Shown: in pieces, positions 8,830 to 18,183 of the stretch
Position numbering within the stretch: position 1 is the first letter of the stretch
Layout of the letters: each line of letters opens with the position of its first letter
Assembly (NCBI RefSeq): GCF_910577135.1
Contig: NZ_CAJTLL010000014.1
Coordinates: 1 to 56,455 of the forward strand
Source of the DNA: an uncultured Helicobacter sp.
GTDB taxonomy: Bacteria; Campylobacterota; Campylobacteria; Campylobacterales; Helicobacteraceae
Length of the DNA: 56,455 nucleotides
Reading direction: 5' to 3'
Notes under the pieces: generated by a model
Databases searched by the model: none
Seen by the model: the letters and a program-made list of their open reading frames with translations, nothing else
What the model was told of the DNA's origin: nothing
Made by a program: the position numbers and the translations under genes

Positions 8830-9153
8830 ATTAAATTTAAGTAAATTTAATAATCCCCAGCAGTAAAACTAGCCCTTTAAGCCTCTTATCCCCAACCTTT
8901 AAAAAAGCTCTATAATCTCTCTTAAGTTCTCTTGCCTTATCTTATCTCCCAGCCATTAGCCCCATCATATACTACTCATTCAAAAAACCATTAAATCTTT
9001 TAAACACCCACCATACGCATTTAAATTATAACACATTAAAAGCTTTTTAAAGCCTTTATGTTCATTCCCTCACATTTCATTACTTTTTCTCATCTTTGTG
9101 CTACTCTCACTCTCGCATTTGTTACAATCACTTATTTATTATAAAGATTCACA
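8830..9153. other. Non-coding prophage end region
   Basis: About 320 bp between the end sites and the S24-type gene. It is pyrimidine-rich on the plus strand with no gene that I can support. A TATAAA near 9139-9144 with an upstream TTGTTA is a possible promoter for the next gene; the start codon has no clear Shine-Dalgarno site. Confidence 0.4.
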
Positions 9154-9795
9154 ATGCCACAGCTCACCTTTAGAGAAATCATAGAGCGCATTAAAGACAT
9201 ACTTGCCACAGATTCTATCCTAAAGCCTAAAGACATCGATGTGGCAAAAGCTCTTAATATGTCGCCAAATACCCTTGCACAAGCAAAGTTTAAAAACTCT
9301 ATCCCTTATAAAGCCATTATGGATTTTTTAGAATCTAAGCATATCTGTATCAATACCTTTTTCTATGGGAGTGCACCAAAAGAGAGTGTTCATACTTTCG
9401 AGCATTACAAGATTTTAAAACTTTATAGTGCTAATGCCTCTTTGGGTGGAGGCTGTATCAATGAACATATTAGCACACAAGAGATTGTCTTTGATGAGCG
9501 GATTTTAGCACATTTAAAAGTGAGAGATTGTGAGCTTATACTCGCACTTGGCGAGAGTATGGAGCATATCATCACCGATAGGAGCTTGTGCCTTGTAAAT
9601 CGCAAGGAGGGCAGTATAAAAAATGGCAAGATTTATGCGGTGCAGACAAATGATGGGCTTTTTATCAAGCATTGTTTTATTAAAGATAAAAGACTAGAGC
9701 TTATCTCTGCAAATCTTAACTATGAGCCAATAAGTTATAGTCTTAATGAGGTAGAAGTTATAGGACGGATACGAGGGGTGATTGCTCCTGTGTAA
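9154..9795 (+). CDS. LexA/S24-type phage repressor-like protein (second repressor)
   Basis: The 213-aa protein has an N-terminal CI-like helix-turn-helix region (about 20-62, DIDVAKALNMSPNTLAQAKF) and a C-terminal S24 peptidase fold. The catalytic serine lies in LGESMEHII (near 131) and the lysine in LFIKHCF (near 172). The usual Ala-Gly cleavage site is replaced by a related ASLGGG near 96, so autocleavage is plausible but not certain. It is the outermost gene at the end opposite the main repressor, alone on the plus strand and convergent with the late operon. It could be a second immunity or late-gene regulator, or a moron. Confidence 0.8.
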   Translation: MPQLTFREIIERIKDILATDSILKPKDIDVAKALNMSPNTLAQAKFKNSIPYKAIMDFLESKHICINTFFYGSAPKESVHTFEHYKILKLYSANASLGGGCINEHISTQEIVFDERILAHLKVRDCELILALGESMEHIITDRSLCLVNRKEGSIKNGKIYAVQTNDGLFIKHCFIKDKRLELISANLNYEPISYSLNEVEVIGRIRGVIAPV

Positions 9796-9837
9796 AGGTG
9801 TTAGCTTTTGGGTGAGATTGGTTTTTACAAAGCAATT

Positions 9838-10296
9838 TTATTCGCCAATCTCTCCTAAAATATACTCCTGCACAAGCCCTTGCAATTCATCTTGCAAAGA
9901 TTGAGGGACATTACCCTTATCATTGATAGGTAGAAATGCCCGAGCAGGAATGATAGTTTTATGATTTCTCCCTGCTTTACCACCATATTGATGAATCCTC
10001 GCATACACTACATTTGTGCCTATACTTGCACTCTTGGCAGTATGTGAAGTGGAAATAGAATTTACTAGCTTTCCTTTATCTACAAGCTTTTTCTTTAAGC
10101 CCTTGCTCTTTTTAAGCGTAGCAGATGATAAAGGCTTCCACTTTTCACCAAAGGGTGAGGTCTCTTTTTCAAAAGATTGTGAGGTAAAAAGGGCTAGAGT
10201 ATTAGCAATGTGTGCCATTAAAGGCTCTGTATCTTTGAGGGCAGATTCTAAGTCATTCATTTCTTTGATAAAATCATCAAGCGCAATTTTTGGCAT
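9838..10296 (-). CDS. Virion morphogenesis protein (Mu gpG-like)
   Basis: The 152-aa protein matches the phage virion morphogenesis family (PF05069; Mu gpG), which acts in tail completion or head-tail assembly. Visible features are FGEKWKPLSSATLKKSKG near 49-66, GKLVNSIS, and the conserved YARIHQYGGKAGR...PARAFLPI block at about 98-124. Shine-Dalgarno GGAG precedes the ATG. It is the last gene of the leftward late operon. Unusually, it, MuF and the portal are placed after the tail genes rather than before the capsid. Confidence 0.85.
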   Translation of the reverse strand: MPKIALDDFIKEMNDLESALKDTEPLMAHIANTLALFTSQSFEKETSPFGEKWKPLSSATLKKSKGLKKKLVDKGKLVNSISTSHTAKSASIGTNVVYARIHQYGGKAGRNHKTIIPARAFLPINDKGNVPQSLQDELQGLVQEYILGEIGE

Positions 10297-10452
10297 ATTT
10301 ACTCCTTTGTGTGAAATGTGGTATAATATGTTTTAGAGGTTTTACCTGTCGTGGTGTATAACCCACCCCTCATTAATGCCCGATGAGCTAATGGGAAAAA
10401 GTAACGATATTGCCGCAGGACTTTATCACCTCTCTAAGGGTTAAGGGCAGCC
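10297..10452 (+). ncRNA. Candidate structured RNA between gpG and MuF, with its own plus-strand promoter
   Basis: This is the longest gap within the leftward late operon. On the plus strand TTTACT (10298-10303), an 18-bp spacer and TATAAT (10322-10327, preceded by TGTGG) form a good promoter. Downstream, AGAGGT (10335-10340) can pair with ACCTCT (10428-10433), enclosing CCTG/CAGG (10345-10348, 10416-10419), GTGG/CCAC (10351-10354, 10363-10366) and CATTA/TAATG (10371-10375, 10389-10393). This would be a roughly 100-nt multi-helix RNA antisense to the operon. The complementary strand would fold similarly. Function unknown. Confidence 0.4.
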
Positions 10453-11556
10453 CTAATATTTTATATTCTCGCTACTTTTACTTAAACTTACTAAAAAAAT
10501 CTCTTTTTTATTTTCAGTTACTTTAAACACAGCCTTATAGTAATGCCCTAACTTAGAAAAATACACAATATGCCTTTCTCTACTATGCCTCACCCTATAC
10601 TCACTCCCTAACATCTCTTCCACTAACGAATAATCAAAGCTATCGACATTGTTATGATGAGTGTGTGTCCTTAGTGTCCAACCACTTAAGAGTATATGCT
10701 CTGCCTTTGTGGCTAACTCCCCTTGTAGCTTTGCTGTGGCTTTAGCAATAATAATATTCTTAGAATCTACGCTTCTCTCTTGCTTAATTGCAGATACTTG
10801 CCATAGCTCATTTATCTCCTTAAACCTTACATTTCTTTGCTGTATAAATGCTGCTATGGCTTTTAGCCTTGTGATAGCATTTGGATTATTCGCGTGGATT
10901 TTAAGTTTTTGATTAAGAATGTGAGCAAGAGCCGCATTATTATCACTTATATCAAATGTTGCTTCTTGCACATTTGGCATATCACTTATATTACTTACCT
11001 TTAAGCCAAATCTATCAAGCTGCTCTTTAGTATAAGCTTCTACTCTGCATCTACACCCAAAATCAGCCCCAGGATAATGCTTCTCCCAAAAGCTATGCTC
11101 ACGGGGCAAGATAGTATTATGCAAAAGCTTATGTGAAAGCCTCGTGCGCGAATCATTTATAGCTACATAGCGATAATATATCTCACCTTTGAGATTATCT
11201 TGTGTCATTTTACGCCCTTGATTATAAGAGTTAAGGATATTTTGATGATAAATTTGCTTTAGTCTTTTTGGGTTAAGGGGGGTATTACTTTGGGTAAGCA
11301 AACTTTGCACGTTTTGCTTCCACTCTTTAAACTCCCGTCCCTGAAGCAATGCTAAGCTTAAAGATTTTTGCATATCGCTTAATAAATCTACATTGGCAAT
11401 GCCTTTAATAGTAAAAACACGATTATAAATATTATGTTTTAGGGTGGAAAGCTCATTAAGCACTTCAGGCTTTTTGCTTTGCAAATAAGCGATAGCCTCG
11501 CTTGGTGGTAGATTGAAATCAAAGTGTAACATCATCTGCCCCAAAGAGTGCGCCAT
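10453..11556 (-). CDS. MuF-type head morphogenesis protein with C-terminal nuclease-like toxin domain
   Basis: The 367-aa protein has the phage Mu F-like head domain, with conserved DSRTRLSH near 137-144 and HYPGADFGCRCRVEAY near 163-178. The C-terminal segment (about 275-367), with HILLSGWT, HSRERHIVYFS and YYKAVFKVT, resembles the PBECR-type (Barnase-EndoU-ColicinE5/D-RelE-like) nuclease domains often fused to MuF in phages. Fusions of this kind are thought to be carried in the capsid and injected. The first ATG (11556) overlaps the portal gene by 38 bp; ATGs at 11535 or 11532 are alternative starts. The toxin call rests on pattern similarity only. Confidence 0.75.
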   Translation of the reverse strand: MAHSLGQMMLHFDFNLPPSEAIAYLQSKKPEVLNELSTLKHNIYNRVFTIKGIANVDLLSDMQKSLSLALLQGREFKEWKQNVQSLLTQSNTPLNPKRLKQIYHQNILNSYNQGRKMTQDNLKGEIYYRYVAINDSRTRLSHKLLHNTILPREHSFWEKHYPGADFGCRCRVEAYTKEQLDRFGLKVSNISDMPNVQEATFDISDNNAALAHILNQKLKIHANNPNAITRLKAIAAFIQQRNVRFKEINELWQVSAIKQERSVDSKNIIIAKATAKLQGELATKAEHILLSGWTLRTHTHHNNVDSFDYSLVEEMLGSEYRVRHSRERHIVYFSKLGHYYKAVFKVTENKKEIFLVSLSKSSENIKY

Positions 11557-12940
11557 TAAGAAAAAGTCGCATTAGCTCTTGCTCTTTTAAAAGCAAATCC
11601 TCCCCCTCAAAACTCAAAGCAATCTTTTGTGCTGCCTGCTCATAACTCTTGCAATCTTTTAAAAATGCTCCCAAATCAAACTCGCTCTTAGGATTCACAT
11701 CTTGCAAGGCTTTATCAATCTCTAGTTCTTGCCCTGTGAGTAAGTCTTGAGCTTTGTTGAATGATAAATTGTGAGAAGTTTGCGTAGAATCTGCATAGCT
11801 CAAATGCGAGATTTTAAAGGTTTTCTCTAAATGTTCTATGGGGATTTTCACACCCATTTGAGAGAGGATTAAATAAGTATCGGCTTGAAGTTTCTCATCT
11901 TTTTCTGTATTGGTGTCAATTTCAAAGCTAAAGGGTGCAGGAGTAGCAAAATTCAGTGCAAGCACTTGCTTGAGTAATGAATGCAAACTCTCACCTAATA
12001 AGAGTGCATCAAACTCTGTGGCATTTTTTTGCATTTCATTATGGATATTGCCGAGTGCCTGCGTGCCATTTTGTGTAGAGTTAGAGCTCAAAACTTGCCC
12101 TGTGATGAGCTTAGAAATACTCTCATCACAATAGCGCACAAATTCTAAAAATGTGCCTTTATCTACATTGCCATTGACCACTTCTACTATATCATTTACC
12201 CCAAAAAGCCCCACACTATTGCTTCTTAGCGCAAGAGCTGATTTTAGAATTTCTGCTGCATTTTCTCTGCTATCTGCCATATCACTTTTAATGATAATGG
12301 GTGGAATCGCATAGCTATCAAGGTAAGTCATATATTTCATAAGAGAAATATGCTTTAATGATGCAATGGAGATGATTTTATAAATTAAAGATTGCTCGAT
12401 GATATTGCCTGTGTCTGTGGGGTGATAATGCGTCCATATACCTGTATTGTCCTTAAGATATATCTTATTCCCGCCTTGAGAGACATAGGGCTTGTAATTG
12501 TTGTCGCATTCAAAATAGCGAGGTGAGATAAACTCAAATTGAGGGTAGATTCTACTATTTTCTTGTCTATAATTGATAATAAAACTCGCAAAGCCATAAG
12601 CAATGGCAGAGCTGCACTCATAAAGAAACTTTCTAAAATTGCGACTTTTACTTAGCTCTTGAAGAAATATATCTTGGGCTTTATCATCGCTTTGCACCAC
12701 AATAGGCTTACCGATGAGATTACTCCTACGTTTATTAAGCTCACTTGCAATTTGCGTATCAAAGCGTTTAAAATGATCAAAACACGAAATCACTTCACTT
12801 AAACTCTCCGCATTGAGTGCGGATTTAACTTGTGAAAAACTTATCGCATTTGGCACATAGTTTTGATAGCTTGGCTCTAAGTTTATATGCGGTGTTTTAA
12901 GCCCTTTTAAAGGCTTTTTAAAAAGGTTTTTGATATTCAT
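11519..12940 (-). CDS. Portal protein (Mu gp29/DUF935-like)
   Basis: The 473-aa protein fits the DUF935 portal family, forming the dodecameric DNA channel of the head. Supporting segments are RRSNLIGKPIVVQSDD near 68-83, SAIAYGFASFIINY near 108-121, ITGQVLSSNS near 286-295 and NIHNEMQKNATEFDALLLGES near 306-326. AAGGAG precedes the ATG at 12940. In Mu the portal precedes F, G, protease and capsid; here it lies downstream of the tail genes, next to MuF and gpG, so the module has been moved. Confidence 0.85.
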   Translation of the reverse strand: MNIKNLFKKPLKGLKTPHINLEPSYQNYVPNAISFSQVKSALNAESLSEVISCFDHFKRFDTQIASELNKRRSNLIGKPIVVQSDDKAQDIFLQELSKSRNFRKFLYECSSAIAYGFASFIINYRQENSRIYPQFEFISPRYFECDNNYKPYVSQGGNKIYLKDNTGIWTHYHPTDTGNIIEQSLIYKIISIASLKHISLMKYMTYLDSYAIPPIIIKSDMADSRENAAEILKSALALRSNSVGLFGVNDIVEVVNGNVDKGTFLEFVRYCDESISKLITGQVLSSNSTQNGTQALGNIHNEMQKNATEFDALLLGESLHSLLKQVLALNFATPAPFSFEIDTNTEKDEKLQADTYLILSQMGVKIPIEHLEKTFKISHLSYADSTQTSHNLSFNKAQDLLTGQELEIDKALQDVNPKSEFDLGAFLKDCKSYEQAAQKIALSFEGEDLLLKEQELMRLFLNGALFGADDVTL

Positions 12941-12950
12941 TTGCGCTCCT

Positions 12951-13823
12951 TTATATTAATCCCTCGATTTCTATGCTTACAATACTCGCACCCACCTTGC
13001 TTAAAAGAATCTCGTGGTTTTTCAAAAAACCAAAGCTCATAAGGCATTCATAGTTGTTTGCGATGATAAACACCACTGCTTGCCCTCTTAACTCGGCTAA
13101 TTCATAGCTTACCTTATCCATTTCATCATCACTCACTAGCACATTAAAGGCATTTGTGCGCTTGAAATTGCCCTTTGTTAAAGAAGTATTACCTTCCTCA
13201 TCTGTAAGCACTTTAGAAAAATCAAGCATAGAGATAGAATTATCCGCATAGAGCGAGATTCCAAGTTCAATTAAATCCCCACAAATAATAGAGCCAATCT
13301 TAATATCTCTAATGCCCCAAGCCCTTACCCTAAAGATAATATTGCGCGTGAAAGTGTTGCGCTCATAATAAATATGATGTCTATATTTTTTACCCCAATT
13401 TCCAAAGAAATATTCACTCCAGCTTGAAATATTTTGCCCATAAAGTTTGTATGTCCGCTCTTCAATCACTTGTGCGTTACGCACATCTATGACTTCAATA
13501 CTCAAAAACTTCGCCTCAATGTTGCTTATATAAATGCCCTTTGCACCAAAGCAAGAAAAACTTATATCTAATTCATCTTCCGCGATACAAGAGGTATTGA
13601 GATAATAATCAAAACACGCCCATTGATTGCTAGTTCCTACTTTTTTCCAACTCAAAACATCAGTCAGTGGCTTATTTACATTATCACTTAGGGCGACATA
13701 GACATATTTATCACTATGCACCTTGTCATCTTTGTGATACTCTCTACCTAATTCAAAGGTGGGGGTCGATTCTAGGAGATTAGAATCAATAATCACAACT
13801 TCACTACGCGTTAAAACTTTCAC
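12951..13823 (-). CDS. Putative minor tail protein
   Basis: A 290-aa protein starting 4 bp before the tape-measure stop and ending 10 bp before the portal start. The N-terminal part (about 25-75: GREYHKDDKVHSDKYVYVAL, then SWKKVGTS) looks like a carbohydrate-binding or fibronectin-like module with a WxxVG pattern common in phage tail proteins. The C-terminal part is beta-rich. Its position directly after the tape measure suggests a distal tail or hub component. I do not recognise a specific family. Confidence 0.55.
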   Translation of the reverse strand: MKVLTRSEVVIIDSNLLESTPTFELGREYHKDDKVHSDKYVYVALSDNVNKPLTDVLSWKKVGTSNQWACFDYYLNTSCIAEDELDISFSCFGAKGIYISNIEAKFLSIEVIDVRNAQVIEERTYKLYGQNISSWSEYFFGNWGKKYRHHIYYERNTFTRNIIFRVRAWGIRDIKIGSIICGDLIELGISLYADNSISMLDFSKVLTDEEGNTSLTKGNFKRTNAFNVLVSDDEMDKVSYELAELRGQAVVFIIANNYECLMSFGFLKNHEILLSKVGASIVSIEIEGLI

Positions 13824-16800
13824 TTTTGCGCTCCTGCTTCTAAACTTTCTTGAGATACGCGGAGCATTTGTTTGAGTGTACTTAACATTGCCACTTGAAT
13901 CTTCTCACTTGTGTCTTTTGAGCGTTCATCAATCTCTGCTATCTTTTTAGCCTTTTCAAGGTAGGGGTCAATCATATTGAGCTTTGTTTTGTTCTCACCC
14001 TTTAGGGCTTCCTCATACTTTTTACTCGCATCAGCACTTTGTATTAATGCCTCGCCTAGTGCGTTAATGCGCTCGATTGTGTGTGGGTCGAAATTCTCCC
14101 TTAATGCTTCCTCTCGATAGCTAAGATAATTATCGATATTCACATCAGCTGCGCCCAGTGCCTCTTGCAAACGCTCAAGGCTCATTTGTGCGAGTTCCGC
14201 ACCATAACGCGCCGCTTTTGCGTCCTCTCCTTTGTAGGTATAAAGCCAAGTTTGAAAGCTTTGCCCCGTGGTGATAAAAGTATTCAAGCTCTCACTTAGA
14301 GCCTCGCTCACTTTTTTATTCACGCTTTTTGCATACTCTTCCCATACCTTATAAATCGCATCGGTATTTGGAGTGGGAGCTGTGCTTTTTAATGCTTTGC
14401 TTGGTGCTTCAAAAAAGCTTTTGATAAGCTCCTTTGCACCTGCATTAAGAATCTCATCATAGTCTTTGTATCTCCCAGCACGAACGACAATCTCTTTTAC
14501 ACCACCGCCTATGTCTTCTAGTAGATACTCATATCCCCTTATGCCCTCTCTTATGTTTCTTAGTGCGATATTTGAGGCAGAGCAATATTCAGTCCAGCTC
14601 TTCGAGGATTTTTTAAGCCCCCAATACTTTTTACTATCTTTTTGCATATCTGCAAATTCTCGCGCACTCACATTGTCTTTTGTAGCCTTTGAGATAAGCT
14701 CCACTCCCTTTGCTTTGGTAGTAAGCTTGCTTGAGCTAAAGCTTCCTATCAGTGCTCCACCAATACTACCGACAAGTCCGCCTACAAGCGCACCAACAGC
14801 TGTGCCTATCACAGGCACAAAACTACCAATAGCCGCTCCCGCTGCACCACTTTGGCCGTATTTTTGTGTCTTGGCGGCATTCTCCTTATCGCTTATGAAG
14901 TTACCTACTAAGCCCCCAGCCGCACTTGCAATGCCAAATCCTGCAAGGCTATCCCCTGCGACTTCTCCTAGTGTAGATTCTCCAATTTGCAAACCTGTTG
15001 CTTTCCCTATAATCCCGCCGACTGCGCCATCACTGCCTAAGCCATCAATGGCGGAGGCGAGGGATTTATTCATAGATTCTATAACAGAGGATTCCATAAA
15101 GGCAGCAGAGATGGAAGTTGCAAAGCCCTTTGTAATAGAAGTTTGCATAGAGCTAAACAAATCCTCGCCAAAGTTTGATAAGCTGACAAATTTGCCATTA
15201 AGCGCATTATTGATATTCTCATCAAGCGCAGAGTTAATGTTGCTCTTTAAATCCTCATAGGTTTTTGAATACTCTTGTATATGGCGCATTTTTTGCTCGT
15301 GGAGTTTTAGTTCCACTTCATAGAGTCTATTGGCTTGCTCTATGGAGATTTGCCCTGATTTTATCTTTTGTCTTAGCTCTAAGTTTAAATGCGTGATTGT
15401 GCGCTCATAGCGTAAGGATTCTAATTCTAGCTCCTTTTGTTTGCCCTCTTTCATCAAAGAGATATTCTTTTCTCTTATGGCAAATTCATTATCAAAATAG
15501 TTTCTTAGCAAATCCCCATCTTTTGTGCCGCTGCCTTGCTTCTTATTCGCATTCGCACCGATTTTGCCTTTAAGCATTTGAGTAGTTTTTTCAGATTCTA
15601 AACCCTCTTTGGCTTTGTCTTTCCAAATATCTTGGATTTTCTCAATGCCCTCGCCAAAAATATCGCCATAGCCTTTAATATTGCTCATCATAGCAGCTTT
15701 TAGCTCTTTATCTTTATTATTTAGTCGCTCTATTTGCGATTTATGATGCTTATCGTCCTCACCAAAGCTAAACACACGTGCCATTGCGTGATAGGCAACC
15801 TGTGCGCTATTGATAAGTAATCGCAAAGAGTTGATAAGTAAGGATAGAGTGTTTTGCAGCATCTTAAAAGCCGAGCTTAGCATTGCTGCAGCACTTTGAA
15901 AGCTCTTTATTACGCCTAAGAGTATATCACCTTCACTCGCGCTATATCCAAAAGCCTCTGCTAAGTCATTAATGGCTGCTACAATAGTATCTCTTTACCA
16001 TCATTCCAGCCTCAAAAACAGCACTTACAAGTGTGCTTATAATATCAAGTATGCCTTGAAACACGCTAACAATCGTGTCTTTATGTGTGCTTAAAAACTG
16101 CGTGAGTGAGGCAAGAGATTGCTTCATAGAATCAAAAAATGGCGCAATAGCACTTTGCTTAATATCATCAAAGGTGGAATTAAGCTTTGCCATACTTACA
16201 GCATAGCTATTAGCACTAAATGCAGCACTTTCACTAAGCGGTCCTAACTTCTCCATAATGAGTTCATAGAGTTTGCCCTCTTGTTTTGCTTTACTCATCT
16301 CCTCTGTGCTAAGCCCCATAGCACTCACAAATCGCCCAAAATCTGTGGCAGTGTTTGCTATGCCACTTCCTAAAGAATCTAGTGTTACCTTTAGAGAATC
16401 CACACTCACACCGCTGACATTAGCTGCTGCGGCAATAGCTTTCATTGCATTTTTTGCTTGCTCTAAACTCATAGAGCTACCTGCAGTAGAATAAAATCCC
16501 TTAAACATATCGCTCATATCGCTCACAGAGTAGCCAAGCTCTAGCCCTGAAATCTTTAAATCATCAACAACCTGTTTTGATTGTTTGAGGGCAATCTGCC
16601 ATTTTTCTTGGGCATTTAGCATCTTGCCTGTGGTTGTAGCATTTTCGTGGTTAATAGAAATAAGTGAGGCGATGGAATTATTTAGCTGTTCATATTGAGC
16701 ATTAAGTGCAATAGCTTCTTTAATGGGTGTAACAAACACATCTTTGAGGATACTTAAGCCTTGTGCAGCAAGCCCTAAAGCACCTAAGCCCAAAGTCGTC

Positions 16801-16940
16801 TTGCCAATGCTAGAGCCAAAGGATTTGCTCTCTTTGTTTGCGTGGGCGAGATTTTCCTGCGTGCTTTTAAGCTCTTTATTCGCGCTTGTTAGCTCACCCT
16901 TTTTGACATTAAAGATAATCTCTGCAATGACTTTTGACAT
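13820..16940 (-). pseudogene. Tail tape-measure protein, split by a frameshift
   Basis: Two open frames (16940-15969, 323 aa; about 15989-13820, more than 687 aa) read as one tape-measure protein of roughly 1040 aa. The first has a coiled-coil N-terminus (SANKELKSTQENLAHANKES) and the TMP core (SVDSLKVTLDSLGSGIAN). The second has Gly/Ala-rich hydrophobic segments (GSIGGALIGSF) and a long coiled coil. In the plus-one frame the protein continues without stop (TIVAAINDLAEAFGYSAS) straight into the second part. The break is at 15987-15995 in an AAGAGA run, consistent with a 2-bp deletion or 1-bp insertion. It may be a real mutation or a sequence error. The first ATG shares TAATG with the chaperone stop. 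Confidence 0.75.
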
Positions 16941-17499
16941 TATGTTTCCATCTCCGCAATCATTTCTTTATAAAGGCTTAGAATCTCTAGCGCATCGAGT
17001 TGATATTTAAGCGCAAAGTCTTTGAGTATGGCATAGTTAATGCTCTTTATTAGCTCAAAGCCCCCTATATTAAACTCTAGTGCGAGGTTAAACCCAAAGG
17101 CGAGCAGCTGCTCTTCTAAGTCCTCTAGCTCTATGGGCAAAGGCACACTTTTACTATCCTTGCTTAAAAATGCTTTTTCCTTTGCCCAGCGGATTAGTTT
17201 TTTCTTTTTGCGCCTTTAATGGCTCTAAATTGTTCGTTTATCGCGGTGTAAAAGTCTGCTAATGAGCCATTCTCAAGCAAATCTACGATAAACTCATCTT
17301 TTTTCTCACCCTTGATATTCTCGCTTAAATGCTTTTTAGTAAGCTCAAAGCCTTTGAGTGTGTCTTTTTGGGATTCAAGCTCGGCGAGTTGGTTGGCATT
17401 ACTCTCTAAAATCTCAAGTTCTATACTCTCTCCATTACTAAGCTGTGCTTGAATATTGATACTTGGACGTTCTACCTTAAATACAAAACTTTTATTCAT
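16940..17499 (-). CDS. Tail assembly chaperone, -1 frameshift (GT-like) product
   Basis: The 101-codon upstream frame ends at a TAA immediately after the heptamer A AAA AAC (17197-17203, minus strand). A -1 slip there reads LIRWAKEKAF and continues without stop into the frame ending at 16940 (PLPIELEDLEEQLL...), giving about 186 aa. This is the arrangement of the lambda G/GT tail chaperones, which lie between tail tube and tape-measure genes exactly as here. A GTG at 17146 could start the second frame alone, but it has no good ribosome-binding site. Confidence 0.8.
17194..17499 (-). CDS. Tail assembly chaperone, unshifted (G-like) product
   Basis: The 101-aa protein starts at an ATG 10 bp after the tail-tube stop, behind a GGAG site, and ends one codon past the slippery heptamer. 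It is beta-strand-rich at the N-terminus and helical at the C-terminus (QLAELESQKDTLKGFELTKK). In siphophages this shorter form is made in excess and coats the tape measure during tail assembly. Family assignment rests on position and the frameshift signal. Confidence 0.75.
   Translation of the reverse strand: MNKSFVFKVERPSINIQAQLSNGESIELEILESNANQLAELESQKDTLKGFELTKKHLSENIKGEKKDEFIVDLLENGSLADFYTAINEQFRAIKGAKRKN
17197..17203 (-). promoter_or_regulatory. Programmed -1 frameshift slippery site A AAA AAC
   Basis: On the minus strand the heptamer AAAAAAC is in the zero-frame register A|AAA|AAC and is followed directly by the stop codon TAA (17194-17196). This is one of the most efficient bacterial -1 slippery sequences and explains the GT-like fusion. 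Confidence 0.85.
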
Positions 17500-17509
17500 T
17501 TTCTACTCC

Positions 17510-18169
17510 TTAATTAGATTCTGTCTCATTCACAACCTCTTGTGGCTCATCTGTTTGTAGATTTTCCTCACCCACTATCTCCTCTTGGGCTTCCTCTTTT
17601 GATTGTTGAATGTAGTGCGTATAGTAGCCCTCATCGGTTTTATTCGCACTGCCTTCAAAATCCATAGTTGCAAACTCTTCGCTCATCAAGGGCAAATCTC
17701 CGCTCATCTTGATATTTGCCTCATAAATCACGCCCACAACCTGCTTTGCTTGCACGGGTGTGCCGACAAAAGTAAGCTTTGCTTTAAGCAGCGGATTACT
17801 CCCTGCGTCAATTTTGACAAAGATACAAGCACAATCTGCTACCGCTCCACTTGGTAAAATCTCACCTTTCTTAAAAGCTACCTCTTTTATCTTAGAGCCC
17901 AAAGCTGCAGCGAGGTTAGCAGGAGAGAAACTATTGCACTTTATCTTAAGTGTATAACTCTCTTCAGTTACCACTTCTGCGATTTTTTGCTTTAGTCCTC
18001 CACTTCGTGTAAAAGCAGTCGCGGTTGTCGTATCACGCGTGAGGGTAATCTCTGTCGCACCCATATCAAACTTTTCCCCGCTTAAACTTCCATCTGTGTT
18101 GTAGGGCTCTATATACATCACGCCCCCGCTCAAAAATAAATTGTCCTTTTGTGTGTTGTTTATTGGCAT
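17510..18169 (-). CDS. Phage tail tube protein
   Basis: The 219-aa protein begins with a beta-rich region (LSGGVMYIEPYNTDGSLSG, then MGATEITLTRDTTTATAF near 57-74) typical of non-contractile tail tube or major tail proteins. It ends in an acidic Glu-rich tail (EEAQEEIVGEENLQTDEPQE). It directly precedes the tail chaperone and tape measure, the standard siphophage order. The absence of a neighbouring sheath gene argues for a non-contractile tail. Confidence 0.75.
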   Translation of the reverse strand: MPINNTQKDNLFLSGGVMYIEPYNTDGSLSGEKFDMGATEITLTRDTTTATAFTRSGGLKQKIAEVVTEESYTLKIKCNSFSPANLAAALGSKIKEVAFKKGEILPSGAVADCACIFVKIDAGSNPLLKAKLTFVGTPVQAKQVVGVIYEANIKMSGDLPLMSEEFATMDFEGSANKTDEGYYTHYIQQSKEEAQEEIVGEENLQTDEPQEVVNETESN

Positions 18170-18183
18170 TTTTTACTCCTTTA

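Noticed and set aside
10379..10400. GATGAG...GGGAAA resembling a hammerhead ribozyme core
   Set aside because: The invariant CUGAUGA and CGAAA elements and their stem order are not met.
14466..15260. 264-codon open frame on the plus strand opposite the tape measure
   Set aside because: It is proline/serine-rich antisense of Gly/Ala-rich coding, has no ribosome site and no family look.
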